From the NCBI RefSeq assembly GCF_032884065.1, contig NC_088873.1, positions 29,897,716-29,961,715 of the forward strand: 64,000 nucleotides of DNA. The letters are read 5' to 3'. Of the stretch, positions 45,501 to 58,200 are shown piece after piece; position 1 is the stretch's first letter, and each line of letters starts with the position of its first letter. Below the pieces are notes generated by a model. That model made no database searches and was not told the origin of the DNA. It saw only the letters and a program-made list of their open reading frames with translations. This stretch comes from Artemia franciscana (taxonomy: Eukaryota; Arthropoda; Branchiopoda; Anostraca; Artemiidae). A program made the position numbers and the translations under genes.

Positions 45501-48500
45501 CTTTATTGGCATTGTCTGTTGATCTCTGGCGTGACGTCGCCATGACTTTTTTTTCGCAATGGTATTCATGACGAATGACTTTGTACCCTGGGAAATGCAG
45601 TCTGCTTGTCATTGTATTATATGAGGTTAAAGATAGTTTATCCATATCATCAAATAAAATTCTACCCATTTGGCTCCATATTTAGCAGATATCAGGGAAA
45701 AGACAGTAGGCAGGGAAAGAATCAACAATTATGGAGGGAAGATGCATTTCTGCAACATCCAAGAAACTGTTGAAATTTTATCAGGGTCGATTGTGCCCGG
45801 TATTTGGCTTTTGAACTTGTTGTATATTTTCCATTAATTCTGTTAATTTCTTATATGGCTCCTTAGTTTCTTAAAGCATGCAACCAGTCTTGGAAAACCT
45901 GGACTCAGACTGGAAAACCAATCAATTGTTTGTGGAGATCAAAATGAAACTTGATGAGCCGTTCCATCATTTGACACACAAAAAAGATGGGTTGGCTTCC
46001 TTGGCTGAATGCCAGCTTGCTATTTGACAACAACAGGGGTTGGTAATTGCTTGGATTCTGTACAGAAGGGTCTCAATCAAGATTCTACTTTGATGGCCTG
46101 TAAGGAGTTTATACGTATTTTTCAGTTTTTGTTTGTTTGTTAGTTAAGATTTTTATTGCCATACATCAACGCTATGCATTATGTCCAGCAGATAACTGAT
46201 ATCACTCTAGTGTAGACTAACAATGTCTTCTTGGTCAATATTCATTTTCTCCGCAGTGATAAAGCCTGTTCCAACCCTTTGCCTCACTACAGAGTCCAGT
46301 TTTGTCACAGATCTTCGTTGTTGTTGGAATGCCACCAACTGTGATTTGAAAAAAGCCTAGGTTTGTTGGTGTCTGGCTGATTCGGTTAGACTTGTTGTTA
46401 TAAAGGCGTGTCTCGTCGCGTAATTAGAAAATATCATCAATGATCTAGGGTTTTTCGTCTTTGACTTTTCACCAAGGACATGATTTGCTGTGTCTATAAT
46501 TGTAGAGATGGCTTGTTCGATCAAATGGTTTTGTCTCTTCTTGGGAAGCAAAATTGCTTTAGTATTTAGCCGAATTTTGTATACAGGCTTGTCGCACAAG
46601 TGTCTTTCTTTTACCGGGTTATAGAAAGTCCCCATTGGAAATGATTTTTTATTTTTATTTTAGCGAGTTGCTTTAATCTCAGCTTGAATTTGGCTATAAG
46701 GAGCTTGTGGTCCTAGTCAACGTCCCTTCCTGGTAGCGACGCAGTATCAAGTACATATGACTTCCATCATCAAGATATCATGACGTAGCCAAGCATATTT
46801 TTTCTTGCCATGTGGGAATATTCATATCATTTTCCAAGGTGTCTTTGCATGAAAGCATTTTTGATTTTATCTCTCTGGAAGAGTTAATTAGATTTTCTTC
46901 GTTTGCAACTAGAAGTCAGTGTCCATGTAGACCAATGGCGTCTTTCTGACCACCATGGCTACTGCCCACCATTGTTTTGGAGTCATCCATAACGATAAGT
47001 TATTATGCTTTGTAGATTGGTATGGAATTGGTTATATTCCTTTTAACTTTGGACAGAATCTGGAACATGTTCTTGAACAAGTGAAGAATTTTTGATGGTC
47101 GTTTCAGGCTAATGGTTGCCATCAATACCGACACAGAAGTGAAGAACCTCATCCTCTATGAACCTCAAGCCGCCAGAGAGACAAAGCTGACACCCGGGCA
47201 ATGAAAAGTATCATCACATCGGGAAACTATTTTTTTCTCGTGTCTGATGAAGTTGCGTCTCAGGGATACCGGCTATATCTCATTCCTTTGCCTATTAAAG
47301 CTATATCTCATTGCTTTGCCTAAGATATGCTTTGCCTATTAGAGCTTCTATTCGTAGATTTTATCTGAAGTCCAGCTTTTAAGTCTACCAGAATTTATGT
47401 CATTGTTCGTCAATATCAAACTTTTATCAGATCTCGAAGTTTGTTTCGTCTGAGATGGTCGTCGTTTTTACTTTACGTGGTAATAATTTTGACATCACCT
47501 CGTTCATTGTCGACTTAAAATCCTAAGAATCGGTCTGATTTCTTGTCTGATTCATTGACTGCGAAAGTGTGAACTTGCAGAAACCGCTCCCAGTATCTAT
47601 GTCTGGATCTTCTACCCTTATCCAGTAGTCCTCCTTGTAAAAATCCTCCCATTATGGTGTCCTGCTATGCCTTGCCATGTAATCTATTACTGGAAGAATA
47701 TTTGCAACTGACGGGACTTATCCTTGCGCCTGTATGCCTTGTACAGTATATTAAATAAAAAACTAGTTTTTTTTTATCTGAAAGTAAGGAGCAACCTTAA
47801 AAATTAAAACGAACAGAAATTATTCCGTATATGAAAGGGGCTGTCCTCTCCTTAATGCCTCGCTCTTTATTCTAAAGTTTTTTATTGTTTTAAAAAGTAG
47901 AGTTGTGAGAAAGAGTCAAATTTTAGCGTAAAGAGCGGGGTATTGAGGAGGAGATTGTATATTGGTAGAATGTGTCAAAATTTAGAAGATTTACTTTAAG
48001 AGCGTACAAATTTGGTAGAATCCATATTAAAATAGTGAAAAACGCCAGAAACGTGTATTTCAGCTTTTGCAGGAAAATCCTTTGATTCACCGCACCTCTG
48101 TAAAGATTTTGAAAACAAACCATAGTTAAAATTCTGTCATTAAAATGTTAGTATTATCTTGAAAGTTACCATTTCAGATTTGACCAAATGCTGCGAACAC
48201 ATTTTCAGGTTCCTGTAAGGTTTTTGCTTAGTTATCATTGTTGAGTTTTTTCGACACCCTTTTACCTTTCTTACTTCATTTGTTTTGCTCCTATTATTTG
48301 ATTACCTAAATCTGGGGATAAAATTGACAAAATAATCAATTTTATGCCAACTATGTCTTATGACGTGTCCCTTTCGTAGATCAAGAGAGATCTTTTCCAT
48401 GCCACTTTTTGCGGTTCCATTGGGACCTTTAGATTTGAAAACAAATAGTTAAATCTCAAAAATTAATCTTAATAAATACTAAGGTCTTATAAATAAGTCC

Positions 48501-51500
48501 TGTGAATATAACGCATTTTCTTGTAACTATGCATCTAAGCTTATTTTGGTTCTGGTGATTTTTCCACTACCTTTTAAAATAAATTTGTCTTTTGTTATAT
48601 TTACCTTTTTAACTAAACGTGGACTGGGTGCCTTACAATCAAGCATGATTTTGGATTGGGGATCTTTCATAAAAAGCTATTTATGGAGTTAGATCTTTTT
48701 TTCTTTTTTTTCTTTTTGTTGAATGTCTAAAGTTAAGTATTTTTTTCTATTTGTAGAACTGTCATCTAGCAAACATTTTAAGCGTTTTATTCTTATTTTG
48801 CTTATATTGCTTTTTGTAACTTAGGTAGATATTACGAATAAATCCCTAACGGCAGATACCCTATTCGAAGCTCAAATACCATGCTCAGTTGAAGAAAAGG
48901 ATTTTTATTTGTATTACATACTGAGGGAGCACCCTGGAAGGACTCTTGTGTTTTGCAACAGTATTGACTGTGTTCGGCGTCTTGCGTCTATACTCGATGT
49001 GCTTCATTGTAAACCATTGCCGTTACACGCTCAGGTATGTTCTGATGACTGTTTTTATAAATTATGTCAATATACTTGTCAATACAAATTTTGTCAATGC
49101 ACGTTTTTTTACTTCTAATATTTATGAAACTGGATTATTTTTACAAAAAGACAGAAACATTAATATAGCTGCTGGACAATGAGAATCTCATATCTGCATT
49201 TATTTTTGTAACGTTTCCCGCTCTGTTGAACAATTTGAAAAAAAATTACTTTCAGAGTCTTGACTGGCCTTCGGCAATATGCTGGTATTTATAATATTTG
49301 GTCATTGAGAATGCTGTAACTTATTATTTCTATAATACCCTACCATCACTGGGGAATAGCCATATTGCAACAGTATGTTCGTGTAATTCCTTGTGTCATG
49401 AAACATTCACTGCTAATTGAGTTGTGATTGAGTTAGGGCTCAAGTGAATAAATGAACGGCAAATTTTTTAGAAAGTACCAAAAAATACTCTTTTTTGAGC
49501 ATTTATATGGGGGAAGTATGTACGAGGTAGAGACATTTTGAAAGATTAAAAGGTAGAGTTTTTGTACTGGGTTGAAGAACGGTTTGATTTCCCTTCATTA
49601 TAAGTACCCCGACTACAGCCTATGTAACTGCTATTATAAAAGGAATTTTTATTTGATTGGAATAATGTTTTTCTTGTTACAAATCACGTAATTTTTGAAA
49701 AATGCTGCAACTTTGATTCAAAGTGCTACCCTTCAGCAAAGTTTAATGCACTGCAGTTCTCATATCATCAATTTAAAATGGAAGAAAGTATTCGTTGCTG
49801 TTTATGTTTGATGTGACTTTTTATCGAAATCAGATCCCATCATTCTTAGGCTAAAATACCAGAATGATCCGTGATCGTGTTTTTTTTTGTTTTTCTAAAA
49901 TCGTGCTAATCCTAGAATATCTGAATCATCTAGAATCATAGAATCATCTAGAGATTATCTCTTATTTACAGAATTATGTTTGTTGATGATGCAATATATT
50001 TGGCAATATAACATGTGATAATGATGCAGCTAAAACATAGTGGACTAGCATTTGATTTTTGTTTTGTTGACACTCCAGTAAGTAGACTTGATCACTGGAT
50101 ACGATTCAAATGCACAAAATAAAAAGCCTGGATTTGTGACCAGTTATGAAAACATTGCGTTCTTGTCATTCAGTACCACACAGAAATCTTTATTAACTAT
50201 TTACATTTATAGATTATAACTATAGATAATTATAGATAACTGCTATATAACTAACTGCTATATAACTATAAATAACCATAGAACTATTTATAGATAATAA
50301 CTATTTGCCAGTCCAGCTTCTTGCTCAAACTTTGCTTTGTAGAATGTGTATTTATAGTCGTTGTTATTTCAGGATCAGAATGAAAGACCAGAAACACGTA
50401 CCTGCCAGTAAAAGTTAAATCCGTTCAATTTACTGAATCTATTCCTAATGTCAGAGCGTGAAAAATCAAAATTTAAGACTATCCAGGGACACGATTCCAA
50501 GAACCGGCCCTGTTCTATACTTTTATGACTAAAATGCTCTGGTAATTTAAATATGTCTTCCCGTCTATTTTCAAGCGCTTCTACAAACTAGTTTGTATTT
50601 GATCAATCTGATGTTTTGTACTGCGAGGTACGTAGTGGTAGTAGTAGACAGGTTTAATAGTAAAAACTTGACAGCTATCGCTGATTTGCGTTTCTTTACA
50701 ACATATTCAAAATCAAACTACACTTGTAAATCTAAATCAAACTATAAACATTAACTCTTATTGTACATTTTGACGAAAATCGGGACGAAAGAATTACCAT
50801 ATCGGTTTGTTCTTGCTTTAACGAGAACTAACGTATCTTGCTTTCTCGTTCTTGTTGGTAGAAGGTGATCAGGTAGATCAACCTCTACCAGTACGACGCT
50901 TTCTCGTTCTTGTTGGTAGAAGTTGATCAGGTAGATCAACCTCTACCAGTACGACGCTTTCTCGTTCTTGTTGGTAGAAGTTGATCAGGTAGATCAACCT
51001 CTACCAGTACGACGCTTTCTCGTTCTTGTTGGTAGAAGTTGATCAGGTAGATCAACCTCTACCAGTACGACGCTTTCTCGTTCTTGTTGGTAGAAGTTGA
51101 TCAGGTAGATCAACCTCTACCAGTACGACGCTTTCTCGTTCTTGTTGGTAGAAGTTGATCAGGTAGATCAACCTCTACCAGTACGACCTAATTGTTCGTT
51201 AAATTGTTGGCTTTTTCCAGCATCTTGCTTCAAAACCTCAGCTATAAACCTCAGCAAAACCTCAGTGTATTCTCAGCTATGCAATTTTGTTTAATATTAA
51301 TTCTTTTCTTTAGATGCATCAAAAACAGAGGTTGAAAAACTTAGAACGTTTCGCGGCTGATGAGAAGGGCCTACTGGTTGCAACAGATGTAGCCGCGCGA
51401 GGTCTGGATATACCGAATGTACAACACGTTATACACTATCAAGTTCCAAGGACCTCTGAAGTAAGTGTTAACTTATGATGATAAAGCTGAAACCTTTGAA

Positions 51501-52215
51501 AAGGGACTTACTCATCGACTTGCCTGCAAATTAATGATTTGTATGCGATACTAGTTTTATACATTTTTCAAATCCTTTTATCTTTGATTAATTACAAAAA
51601 AAAAATATTAAAAAAAAAGGAAAGAAAGATATTAAAACGAGCAGAAATGAAGTCATGTAATAAATCAAACTTAAAACGAATAGAAATTACTATTAATTGA
51701 TAAAGGAAGCTTAAATGAACAGAAATGAGATTAATAATTGAATCGCTCTTGAATCGAACAGCTAATATCGCAAATATGAGGGGGAGATGTTGTCTTAAAC
51801 TCTATAATAGCTAGCGTGTTGCCAGCGCTTTGGTAAGATGTTTTCGGATCATTGGTTTTTTTCTTGTACAAATTGGATCACCTTTGGATGGTGTTTCTCC
51901 CCCTTTTTTTAATTGTGGATATTTAAATATATGCTAGTAACTTTTCTTGGTTTACGATTAAACTTAATATATTTTACGTTTTCCGAATTAGGATAAGATA
52001 TAGATTCTTTTTGTGCATATATTGTTTCCTGCCTTCTTTGTTTTATATTTTAGTTACTATAGGACTTGTCACACTTTACTTACAATTTGCTGCCACAAAC
52101 TGTTTGAAACGGTTTTCTCAGTTTGGTTCCAGTCGACTCCAGTGCTTAATTGGCTGATCTTATAGTTTTGATTAATCACAATCTATCGAAGAACGTAAAC
52201 AAAATTCTGGAAGCC

Positions 52216-52295
<80 letters not shown>

Positions 52296-55200
52296 GTAAA
52301 TTTGATTGTTCTAGCTCTCAATTTTTTCCATCTGCTCATTCACTTGGACCCAAGTTAGCTAAGAGACAATTGTAATCCTTATTTATAGATTATGGTTTAC
52401 CATCGCTGCATAACCAGCTGTTGGAAGCACTTAAAAGTAGCCTAAGTTAAGTTTATGATTTGCTTCCTGTGAATTGACTGCTTGTCAACTTTCACCGTTG
52501 ATTATTTACAGCTTACCTAAAAAAAAAATCCTTTGGCCAAAGATTTTTTCGGACTATTGCTATAAAAAGAAAAAAAAAACTGTTGCATATCCTTTTTTAT
52601 GATGGCTGGGGTAAATATTTTGCCCCTTTTCCCAAACACGAAATCATAAATCCCCTTACCCTCCCCCTCCTAAAAAAATGCTGAATATTTCAGCTCATTT
52701 TCCCAGCCGTGAGACAATAAATGGGATAAATAATAAAGCAACCGAAAAATCTGTCATCTTCTAATGAAAGCTTCTGCTATAAAAAAGATAAGTGAGTACT
52801 TCTTCCTATTATTGAACCCTTGGATTTTAGAAAGCTAGATTTTAGAAGGCAGTGAACCCTTCTTCAGTGTCGCTCTAAGCTCCCTGGGGACTGTCGTATT
52901 CATTCCCGTTCACTTCAGATGGCTCTTAGGTGTCATTGTGCGTCTAACTGGTAAAACGAGCCCAATTTCTGTTAATTTTTCTATTAATACACCAGTTCGG
53001 TGGAACGTACTGGCGTTTTTTTTTTTTTTTTTTTGAAACGTTCGACATTCAACAATCTCAGAAAAGCGATCAAATGGCACAATCTGGTAACACTGGTGAG
53101 AAATTGTAAAAGAATATATTGGAATGCGCTTGCCTTTGGGCCTCAGGTACCCGTTGCATTGCGCAGATGTCTGATTAATTTCAGACGCTTACCAATTTTG
53201 TAGGTTGATCAGAGCTACATTTCGTTGAATTTTTCACTTTACCAAGGAATGAGGCTGTTAGTCATTTTAGGGTGTACATTTACAAACTTCTACTCTTTAA
53301 AAGGCATATACAAGTAATGCCAGCCAAATTAGCTCTTATTTTTGCTAGTATTTGTAAGTTGAAAAGTGTTCGTCCCTTTTCATTCGACGAATTGTGTTCT
53401 TTTTGCTAGTACGCTCTTTTTTATTTTAATTGTGCTCTTTTGGTCTAGTGCATTCAATTTTCATCGTCCAACCATTTGAGCTTTGAAAAACAGTTGAATA
53501 CTCATTCGGTTTGATACGTAATATTTCTGACTGTGCCTTGGTTAGAGTAACTTATGTAGCCTATAGATTAGAAAAGTCTAATCTGTATGAATGTTGTTTA
53601 ATTTATTAAGGTGTTTTTTTTTTCGTACAATTTGCTGTTTCTTTCAGGCTTATGTTCATAGAAGCGGACGCACAGCAAGGGCTTCAAAGCAGGGTATTAG
53701 TGTGGTTCTCATTGAGCCCGCTGAACATCAACTATATAAGAAAGTGTGTAAGACGCTCAATAGAAGTAAGTAATTAAATTTTTTTCCATTGATATTTTAA
53801 AGCCAAGCTTTATTCAAAAACTTAGTCTATGCCCTTAGTGAAAAATGTGTCCCCTTTTTGGTTAAAAGGGGATATATCGTTTTTAATTCCTGGAGACTGT
53901 TCCTTTTTCATCATTCAAGCTAGCTAATTTATCCATGACATACCATGAGTTATAGGAGCGTCTTTAAAATATTGGAATATTTCCGGCAGAGAGCTTAATA
54001 TCTTAGGAGCTTATAAAGAATACTATTTTCTTTTATTTTCAGACTATTGGAATATAATGTCATTTATTTTAGACTATTTAGGAGCAATGTATTCTCTGTA
54101 CTTATGTATGGATGTGAGGCATACAGCTTTTTAAAGAACGCTTAGAAACGATTACTCAACCTTGAAACCAAGTGTTTATGTAGAATCCTTCCAATCCACT
54201 GGACCAACAGATTGACGTATATCCAGATGAGGGCAGCCGAAGATCAATGGTAACTAACAGTATCAGAATGAAGAGATGTAGGTACTGGGGGCACACAATC
54301 CGCGTGAATGAAGGACGCTTCCCGCATGATGTTGGGTGTTAGACCCCACCGGATTTTCGAAGGAGAGAAAGACAACACTACACACTATGTTGATCCCTGG
54401 GAAAAAGGGCAACGAGTCTTTGAACTACACTGATCTGGTGCTCTTTTGCTACTGAATGCTTGGGCAAGTTTGTTGTTGTTGTAGTTGTTGTCTGGAATGG
54501 TCAACTTTTCTTATTTATGTTATTTGTTAAAGAAAAGCCAAATTTACTGATAAATTTTTAGTTGAAAATTTGAATTTCAAAAATGGTAAAAAATTTTTAG
54601 TTTGCATGCATTTTATAACTTGCATTACACACAGTAATATGTAGGATCTCTATCTTGCAGGTAAAGACCTTCCCGAATTTCCAGTTGATGGTGGTATACT
54701 CCCTGAAATCAAAAAGATAGTGAAAGCTGCCAGAGATTATGAAAAGCTACTGCATCAGGACCGGAAAAGACAATCTGAAAAGAACTGGTTTAATAAGATG
54801 GCTTCCGAGGCAGACCTTATCATAGGTGATGAACATAGGTAAGTGGAAAGCATTTAATTTCAATATTGTTCTGAGAAATGATCCTAAAATATGTTATTTG
54901 TTTGTATTTATTAATTCACTTTGTTTCATATGTCTCTGAGTCTTGTCGAGAGGATTCTTTTTTCTACAAATAAATCCTGTCTTTTCTTCAGTAGGATTGG
55001 TCGACCAGGCTCCTCCTTGCAAATGCTCTTTCATTGCTCATATCAAAGTTAATTTGTTGTCACTTATGTACTGGCTGGTAGTATCTTAGAAATTTGGTGT
55101 TTCTAAAGATAAGGGGAAAATTCAGTATTTTAGACAGGCTATGAGTCCTGAGCATGAGTAATTTTTTTTTGTCTTAGTTTGTTATATCTGCTGCGGAATT

Positions 55201-58200
55201 GCTGTTTTTTAGGCGTGGTAGCTTACAAGTTTAAATTGAAGCTAATCTAACTAATTTTCAGTAGTTCACAGGACGTTCATCACGAGGACATAAAGCTTGA
55301 AGCAAAGAGTGGGAAAATAAGTAATATTGGTGATATTGGAACTTTATAATGTACAATATCGATCTTTTACTTTGATATTCATTGTATCGAAATCAACTTT
55401 TGGATCCCTTTTCTCCTTCGATGTTGTCTTTCTTTTAGTGCAGTTAAATAACAAAACTATTGTTATTCATTTAGTCTAATTTACAAATAAAACTACTAAC
55501 CTCCTCACCGGGGTATCCTCATCCTGGGATAAGTCCGAAATTCCCCCTCCCCCGTTTTTGCTCAAAGTATTTTAAAGCTGGTATGAAAACTTAATGTTTT
55601 CAAAATGTTGAAACTCCTGCACCCCTTAAAGTATCTTTTGATGCTATAAAGTAACCTCTCCCTAAAGAACGGATCTTAGTGCCTCTGTGACTAGTTGTTT
55701 TTTTTACTCTAGGATTACAGTTTGTCAATGTTTTTGCCTGAGAGCTGGCTCTAGCTGCTGGAGGTTTGGTCGGATTCACCTCTATATCCTGACAACCTTT
55801 TTTTTGGGGGGGGGGGTCCTCTGAGAAAGAACAGAGGTAGATGGGATGGTCATGAATTTTATGGCAGTCGGTCATGAGTATGTCTTGAGAATCCATGTTT
55901 TGAGTTTTCTATCCGAGTGTATCCCAACGAAATGATCCTCTGGGGTAAATTTCCATTTTTTCCAACGTTATGGTCTAATGTCGACTGTCCGAGGGAATTT
56001 GCAACTAATACTTTTTTTTATTTTTCGAAATTAATTAATAAGTAATTAAGTCGTACTTGGATACATTTATGTCTTTTGATATTTGAATCTTTAGAAGCAT
56101 TGTTTGAATTGATGTTTCGTTCGATGTATGTTTTCGCTAAGCCATTGTTTATATTCTTGCAGGCAAAATCCAGAAGTTGGTATGGTTGATCTGTCGAAAG
56201 TGCTGAAAGCGAAAAAGATACAATTGGACACCCTTATAAGGCAGAAGCTGGTGCCACTTGGAATTGCAGTTATTTTGCCAGCTTCAACTCAACAAAATAG
56301 CCCAAAAATTAAAGGTATTTAATTCTCAATTTAGAAGATACCATACAACTTGGCTTTTGTAAAAAAAAGATAGAGGTTTGTAATGTATTGTTAAAATTCG
56401 TATCCCATTCTAATGAATTTTGTCTGACGTATGTCAGTTTTTGTTTTTGTTTTTTGAGTGTTTCCCTTACAGATTTTCATGAAAGTGACTTAGTGACATA
56501 ATTTTAATTTTTTTTTTCAAGAAAATAAGTAAACTGTGGTAAACGAGTTTTGAGTTTTAACTTGTACATTCTGAAAGCAAAAACTTCAGCTTTTTACTTT
56601 CATTAAAAAAGAAAGAAGTAAGCGGGTTACTTGTAATAAGAGAAAGCGGCCTCTTCGTTTATTTTTCCTTGGTTTTGGGCAATCATGTAAGGCTACATCC
56701 TCATTTAAGTACAGTTTTTTTGTGGTATCAATTAAGAAACCAGCTCTTTCTCTCTTTTTCTGCTTTTGTAATAGTCCGACTCTTAATTATACTTTTTTCC
56801 TGTGGAAAACCCATTCTAATAGTGTATTCTACCTGTGTTCAAGGGAACCTGGGAAGAAAAGAAGCTGTTGGACTATGATAGATAGATAGATAGATAAGTA
56901 TATTTTAAAGCCAAATATACAGCCATGAACACAGTACAAACAACATAAACAAAAGACACAAATAACATGAACTTTGATCAGTGATCATCATAAAACGCTT
57001 GCATGAAACTCTGCATTAACCTAATACTAGTACTTAATGCTTGAAAAAAGGTCATTGAAAAGAACGCTTAACAATCGGAAAAGGACATAAATAAAATATT
57101 ACATTTACTTTATACTGAGATTTTTCAAATTATTTATTTATTGTTATTTTTTTTATTTGACAAAATTTCCGGATACCTTGCTACTCTACAAATAAACTGA
57201 GGCGACGTACTATTTAAGACACCTGGAAGTATCAACTTATTATTTCCAAATATCCCTTCCCTTATCGTTGAGAGCCCCTGGCACCGACTTAAGCAACTCA
57301 CTAAATAATCCTCTTTAACTCTACAAAGCGGGTAAGTATATTTGTCTTCATTAGAACATGTTTCCTTAGAATATTTTATAAATCTTGCATTAATTGCGAG
57401 GCAGTTAGTCCTGAGCTGCATCCACAACGTCAAATATCTTCCTGGTAAATTCAGCTTAAAGTAGAACTCCTGCCCATAAACCCCCTCAACATCCTCCGCA
57501 CTCCATTTTTGAATCATTTGATTCTCTAGCACTGTCTTACTCTCATTCTCCCAATTTGCATTTATATCGGTTGGCCCTCTACCTTCATTGCAAACAAAGG
57601 AAAGCCCTGTTTTGTCTAAAATGTCTTTTATTTTTGGTGGCCGTGATCTTTTTCCCCTGCGAGAGTAAATCTTCATAAGCTGTCTTAAGCAACCTGTCAC
57701 TCGGTAACTGAACGACTTTCAACCAAAATTTAATCGTTGACACTAGTCTGTAATTTATTAGTGGCCATATACCTAGATCGCCTTTTAAAAACTGAGAATG
57801 AGTTGTTCTGTGCAGCCCAAACAATCTCTTAAAGTACCCTAATTGAATACTCTCTAACTTAGCCGCTCTGTCAAGCCCCCAAATCTCTGCTCCGTAGTGT
57901 ATAATGTGCATTATTCTCGATAAAAAGACCCTTTTATGTAACGACAGATTTTTTATTCCCATTACATTATTCCAGAAAATTGTAAACATTGCTGCTCTTC
58001 TCCGGTTTAACGTTTCCTTTATATGAGAATTCCATCTTCAATTACTTTGAAAAATATATCCAAGATGCTTAATTTTATCCACAACTTGTATCTCCTCCCC
58101 CTTAAACGAAAATTTACTTTCACATTTATCATTCCTCTTGTTAAATATAATCGCTTTTTACTTCTGAACATCTTTAGATAATCATCTGTTAAATCCAGGA

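Noticed and set aside
45232-45669. 145-codon minus-strand ORF in intron 6
   Set aside because: No recognisable domain. It may be a shadow or decayed LINE sequence, but the evidence is insufficient for a gene call.
50751-50939. 62-codon minus-strand ORF
   Set aside because: It is largely a translation of the 58-bp tandem repeat.
50841-51187. CRISPR-like regular repeat array
   Set aside because: The 58-bp units are contiguous with no unique spacers, and the context is a eukaryotic intron.
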